Below the pieces are notes generated by a model, which was not told the origin of the DNA, searched no databases, and saw only the letters and a program-made list of their open reading frames with translations. A DNA stretch of 9,101 nt. It comes from Oscillospiraceae bacterium (lineage in GTDB: Bacteria > Bacillota > Clostridia > Christensenellales > Aristaeellaceae). This document shows, piece by piece, positions 7,641 through 9,101 of the stretch (position 1 is its first letter; every line of letters starts with the position of its first letter). The stretch is taken from NCBI GenBank assembly GCA_031266295.1, contig JAISBH010000105.1, positions 1 through 9,101 on the forward strand, read 5' to 3'. A program made the translations under genes and the position numbers.

Positions 7641-7663
7641 AGTTCATAGCATTTTGATGAACT
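7641..7663 (+). promoter_or_regulatory. Inverted repeat in the leader of the solute-binding protein gene
   Basis: AGTTCAT (7641-7647) and ATGAACT (7657-7663) are exact reverse complements around a 9-nt spacer. The repeat starts just after the predicted transcription start and its right arm touches the ribosome site GGGAGGT (7664-7670). It could be an operator dyad (arms one helical turn and a half apart) or a 7-bp mRNA hairpin beside the ribosome site. The arm orientation (GTTC...GAAC) is opposite to a Bacillus-type LexA box. Confidence 0.45.
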
Positions 7664-7676
7664 GGGAGGTGTTGAT

Positions 7677-8771
7677 ATGCGAAAGCGTGTGATCGCGCTG
7701 GTCTGTATGCTGACGACAGGCCTGTTGATATGGAAGATGCCGGAGGTGCTAACAGGATATCCGGCCAACCGTGACGGCACTATACGGCAGCGAGGTTGGC
7801 AAGGCGTGCTGCGCGTATGGGTATGCCAGGACTGGAGTTCCAGCGCGATGGGCTGGATAACCAAGCAGGCTGCCGCGTTCGAGAAGGCGCGAAAGGGTGT
7901 GCGCGTGAGTATACGAAGGGTGCCCAGCGGCGCGTGGGAGAGTGAGGACGCGGTTCTTCCGGATGTGTTGATATTCTCTCCAGGTATGGTGAGCGAGCCA
8001 CGCGGACTGCTGCACCCGTTCGGCGGCACGGAGGAATTCCTTAGCGAGGCGGTTCGGTCGGGTCGCTGGGCGGGGGAACAGTATGCGCTGCCGCTTGCGC
8101 TGGGCGGCTATGCCGTGCTGATCAACGAGGCGATGTGGCCGGAAGGCGCGGCGTTGGTTGAACCCGGGCCGGTTAAGAAGCAGCAGCGTTACGCGATACA
8201 CTCGCCGACAGGAGGCGCGCTGGCCGCGCTGTTGGGTTGGGAGGCGGGAGTCGAGGCAGCGCGCGTGCTGAGCAGGCCAGAGGGGTTCGGGTCCGTGCAG
8301 CTGGATAGCGCATACAGTGCGTTTGTAGGCGGGAATGTCGCGGCGTTGGTGTGTACGATCGATCAGACGCGGAAGTTCGGCGCGCTGGTGGCCGCTGGGC
8401 GAGGGTTTGATTATCGCGTGGAAACACCGCTGTCGGGATTCTGCGATTTAACGCTGCTAATCGGCAAGATGGAGGGCGAGGCGGATCGAGCGCGGGATGC
8501 CGCGGTCAGTGAGTTCATATGGGCTGTGACGGGCAAGACTGCACAGGACTCGCTGCTGAATATTGGGTTGATCCCGGTAAGGAACGACGCGGCGAAGGCT
8601 GGCGAAGTGACGCCCGTGCTCAAGGCGCTGCAGGAGCGTTATCAAACTGAACTGGTGGCGCCGAATGCGTTCGGGTGGGCGACGGCGAAGGATGAGTTTG
8701 TAAGCCGCGCGCTGCACTCCGTGCTTAAGGATGGCGGCGGGTTCAATGACGCGGTTGAACAGGTGAGGTAG
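7677..8771 (+). CDS. Extracellular solute-binding protein (family 1-like, ABC-type)
   Basis: This 364-aa protein has a basic N-terminus (MRKR) and a hydrophobic segment (5-19), which suggests export or an uncleaved membrane anchor. There is no proper lipobox: C10 is preceded by L-V and lies too early. The mature part follows the periplasmic-binding fold of sugar-type solute-binding proteins: 'LRVWVCQDW' (45-53), 'LPDVLIFSPG' (94-103), 'YALPLALGGYAVLINEAMW' (136-154), 'FVGGNVAALVCT' (216-227) and 'LLNIGLIPVRND' (293-304). Such proteins deliver a solute, often an oligosaccharide, to an ABC importer, but no permease or ATPase gene adjoins it here, so it may serve a distant transporter or act as a sensor. 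The substrate cannot be inferred. ATG 7677 has a strong GGAGGTG (7665-7671). The gene's last codons contain a -35-like element of a promoter pointing downstream. Confidence 0.82.
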   Translation: MRKRVIALVCMLTTGLLIWKMPEVLTGYPANRDGTIRQRGWQGVLRVWVCQDWSSSAMGWITKQAAAFEKARKGVRVSIRRVPSGAWESEDAVLPDVLIFSPGMVSEPRGLLHPFGGTEEFLSEAVRSGRWAGEQYALPLALGGYAVLINEAMWPEGAALVEPGPVKKQQRYAIHSPTGGALAALLGWEAGVEAARVLSRPEGFGSVQLDSAYSAFVGGNVAALVCTIDQTRKFGALVAAGRGFDYRVETPLSGFCDLTLLIGKMEGEADRARDAAVSEFIWAVTGKTAQDSLLNIGLIPVRNDAAKAGEVTPVLKALQERYQTELVAPNAFGWATAKDEFVSRALHSVLKDGGGFNDAVEQVR

Positions 8772-8783
8772 GGGTGGTATAAT
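8755..8783 (+). promoter_or_regulatory. Extended -10 promoter firing into the structured non-coding region
   Basis: TTGAAC (8755-8760) is followed after exactly 17 nt by TATAAT (8778-8783, perfect), with TG one base upstream of it (8775-8776), the extended -10 signature. The -35 lies within the last codons of the solute-binding protein gene. Transcription would begin near 8790 and run into the palindromic repeat and the hairpin-rich segment, neither of which contains a credible protein gene. Confidence 0.6.
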
Positions 8784-8896
8784 GGGGGGAAGGGGAACCC
8801 CCTCTGTCGCTGCGGAGATTGGTAAGAATCCCTTCGGGATTCTGCGGATACGCGCCCGCTTCGCGCTGCGCGCCGCAACATCTCCCCCTAGGGGGG
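8784..8896 (+). repeat. Palindromic GC-rich intergenic repeat (MITE/REP-like)
   Basis: The element starts with a G run and CCCCC (8798-8802) and ends with CTCCCCC-TA-GGGGGG (8882-8896), so C and G runs at both ends can pair locally or across the element. Inside, TGCGG (8811-8815) pairs with CCGCA (8873-8877). This encloses a perfect 8-bp hairpin, AGAATCCC (8825-8832) / GGGATTCT (8836-8843) with loop TTC, and a GC-only hairpin (8852-8871). The style resembles short intergenic repeats common in Clostridia genomes; this comparison is from memory. No protein is predicted. Only one copy is in the window, so the repeated nature is an inference. Confidence 0.5.
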
Positions 8897-8902
8897 CGAT
8901 GA

Positions 8903-9101
8903 GGGTTGTCGGTCACGATGTGGTTCACAAGCAACGGGGAACTGGTCGCGTTTCGGAACAGACTATCCAGGTACAACCGGCGATCCGAAGCCGGTAGATT
9001 GTGTATCACGATGGTCCAGGCGAAGCCTGGTCAGGTTTCGAAAGGGCGGATAGCCCTTCGCAGGGTCTGGGACAGAGTCCCAGGCTCCCCGCTGGGACGT
9101 T
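8903..9101 (+). ncRNA. Candidate structured RNA (HEARO / IscB omega-RNA-like), truncated by window edge
   Basis: There is no credible ORF. Consecutive exact hairpins are visible: ACCGGC/GCCGGT (8976-8981 with 8990-8995), CCAGGC/GCCTGG (9016-9021 with 9025-9030, loop GAA), AAGGGC/GCCCTT (9042-9047 with 9053-9058, extendable by CG/CG around a bulged A) and CTGGGAC/GTCCCAG (9067-9073 with 9077-9083). TTCGGA (8952-8957) can pair with TCCGAA (8984-8989) in the loop of the first hairpin, giving a pseudoknot. GTTC (8923-8926) and GAAC (8939-8942) may close a small stem. The segment starts directly after ATGA (8899-8902). HEARO elements are reported to insert after ATGA or GTGA and to place a roughly 200-nt GC-rich RNA upstream of an IscB-type nuclease gene. 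The class assignment is inference; any downstream gene lies beyond 9101. The exact 5' end is uncertain. Confidence 0.45.

Noticed and set aside
7641..7663. SOS (LexA) box for dinB
   Set aside because: The repeat reads GTTC...GAAC, the reverse orientation of the Bacillus-type GAAC-N4-GTTC box, with a longer spacer, and no other SOS-like site occurs between dinB and the next gene.
7677..7736. Lipoprotein signal in the solute-binding protein
   Set aside because: The early cysteine (residue 10) lacks the small residue required before it and falls inside the hydrophobic segment.
8785..8802. Rho-independent terminator of the solute-binding gene (G run / C run hairpin)
   Set aside because: The stem is followed by TCTGTCGCTG with no T tract, and it starts right at the predicted downstream transcription start.
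8782..8997. Small + strand protein gene in the right-hand intergenic region
   Set aside because: The translation is low-complexity Arg/Ala-rich, spans the palindromic repeat and part of the hairpin segment, and has no good ribosome site.
8903..9101. tRNA, tmRNA, RNase P or riboswitch
   Set aside because: None of the conserved cores of these families could be recognised in the segment.

Overview
The window looks like a chromosomal segment of a GC-rich member of the Firmicutes, perhaps a gut Clostridia / Christensenellales-like lineage. This rests on the strong GGAGG-type ribosome sites, the UPF0309-type SIS protein, the 'HCDCNSFYASVE' type of DinB, and a C-rich/G-rich palindromic intergenic repeat of a style I associate with Clostridia. 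The assignment is an inference from gene types and style, not from a marker gene. Coding density is high, with six protein genes, one of them cut by the left edge. No rRNA, tRNA, CRISPR array or transposase gene is visible.

Layout. (1) Positions 2-2626, + strand: the 3' part of a SIS-domain phosphosugar-binding protein (UPF0309 type), then a 656-aa DUF5107 protein with a galactose-mutarotase-like N-terminal half and a TPR-like C-terminal half. This is probably a small carbohydrate-related operon. It ends at a perfect 10-bp inverted repeat (2651-2674). (2) Positions 2660-6304, + strand: a good sigma-A-type promoter (TTGATA-17-TTTAAT), whose -35 box lies inside that inverted repeat, precedes a two-gene unit. 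The first gene encodes a BrxD-type (DUF2791) P-loop ATPase and the second a BrxHI-type, Lhr-core-like DEVH helicase. These are the accessory ATPase/helicase pair of type 2 BREX (Pgl) phage defence, but no other BREX gene (pglX, pglY, pglZ, pglW) is in the window. They may be an orphan or stand-alone ATPase-helicase module. (3) Positions 6334-7584, - strand: DNA polymerase IV (dinB), convergent with the helicase. The two genes share a compact intergenic region with interlocked inverted repeats. (4) Positions 7677-8771, + strand: an extracellular solute-binding protein with no transporter genes beside it in the window, divergent from dinB across an AT-rich promoter region. (5) Positions 8772-9101: no credible protein gene. 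An extended -10 promoter at the end of the solute-binding gene fires into a palindromic repeat (about 8784-8896). A roughly 200-nt region of consecutive GC-rich hairpins with a possible pseudoknot follows and runs off the right edge.

The two places most worth a second look are the BrxD-BrxHI pair outside a recognisable BREX locus and the structured RNA-like segment at the right end. The latter begins directly after an ATGA and has the general look of a HEARO / IscB-associated omega RNA. That is a hypothesis, and the bases beyond 9101 would settle it.
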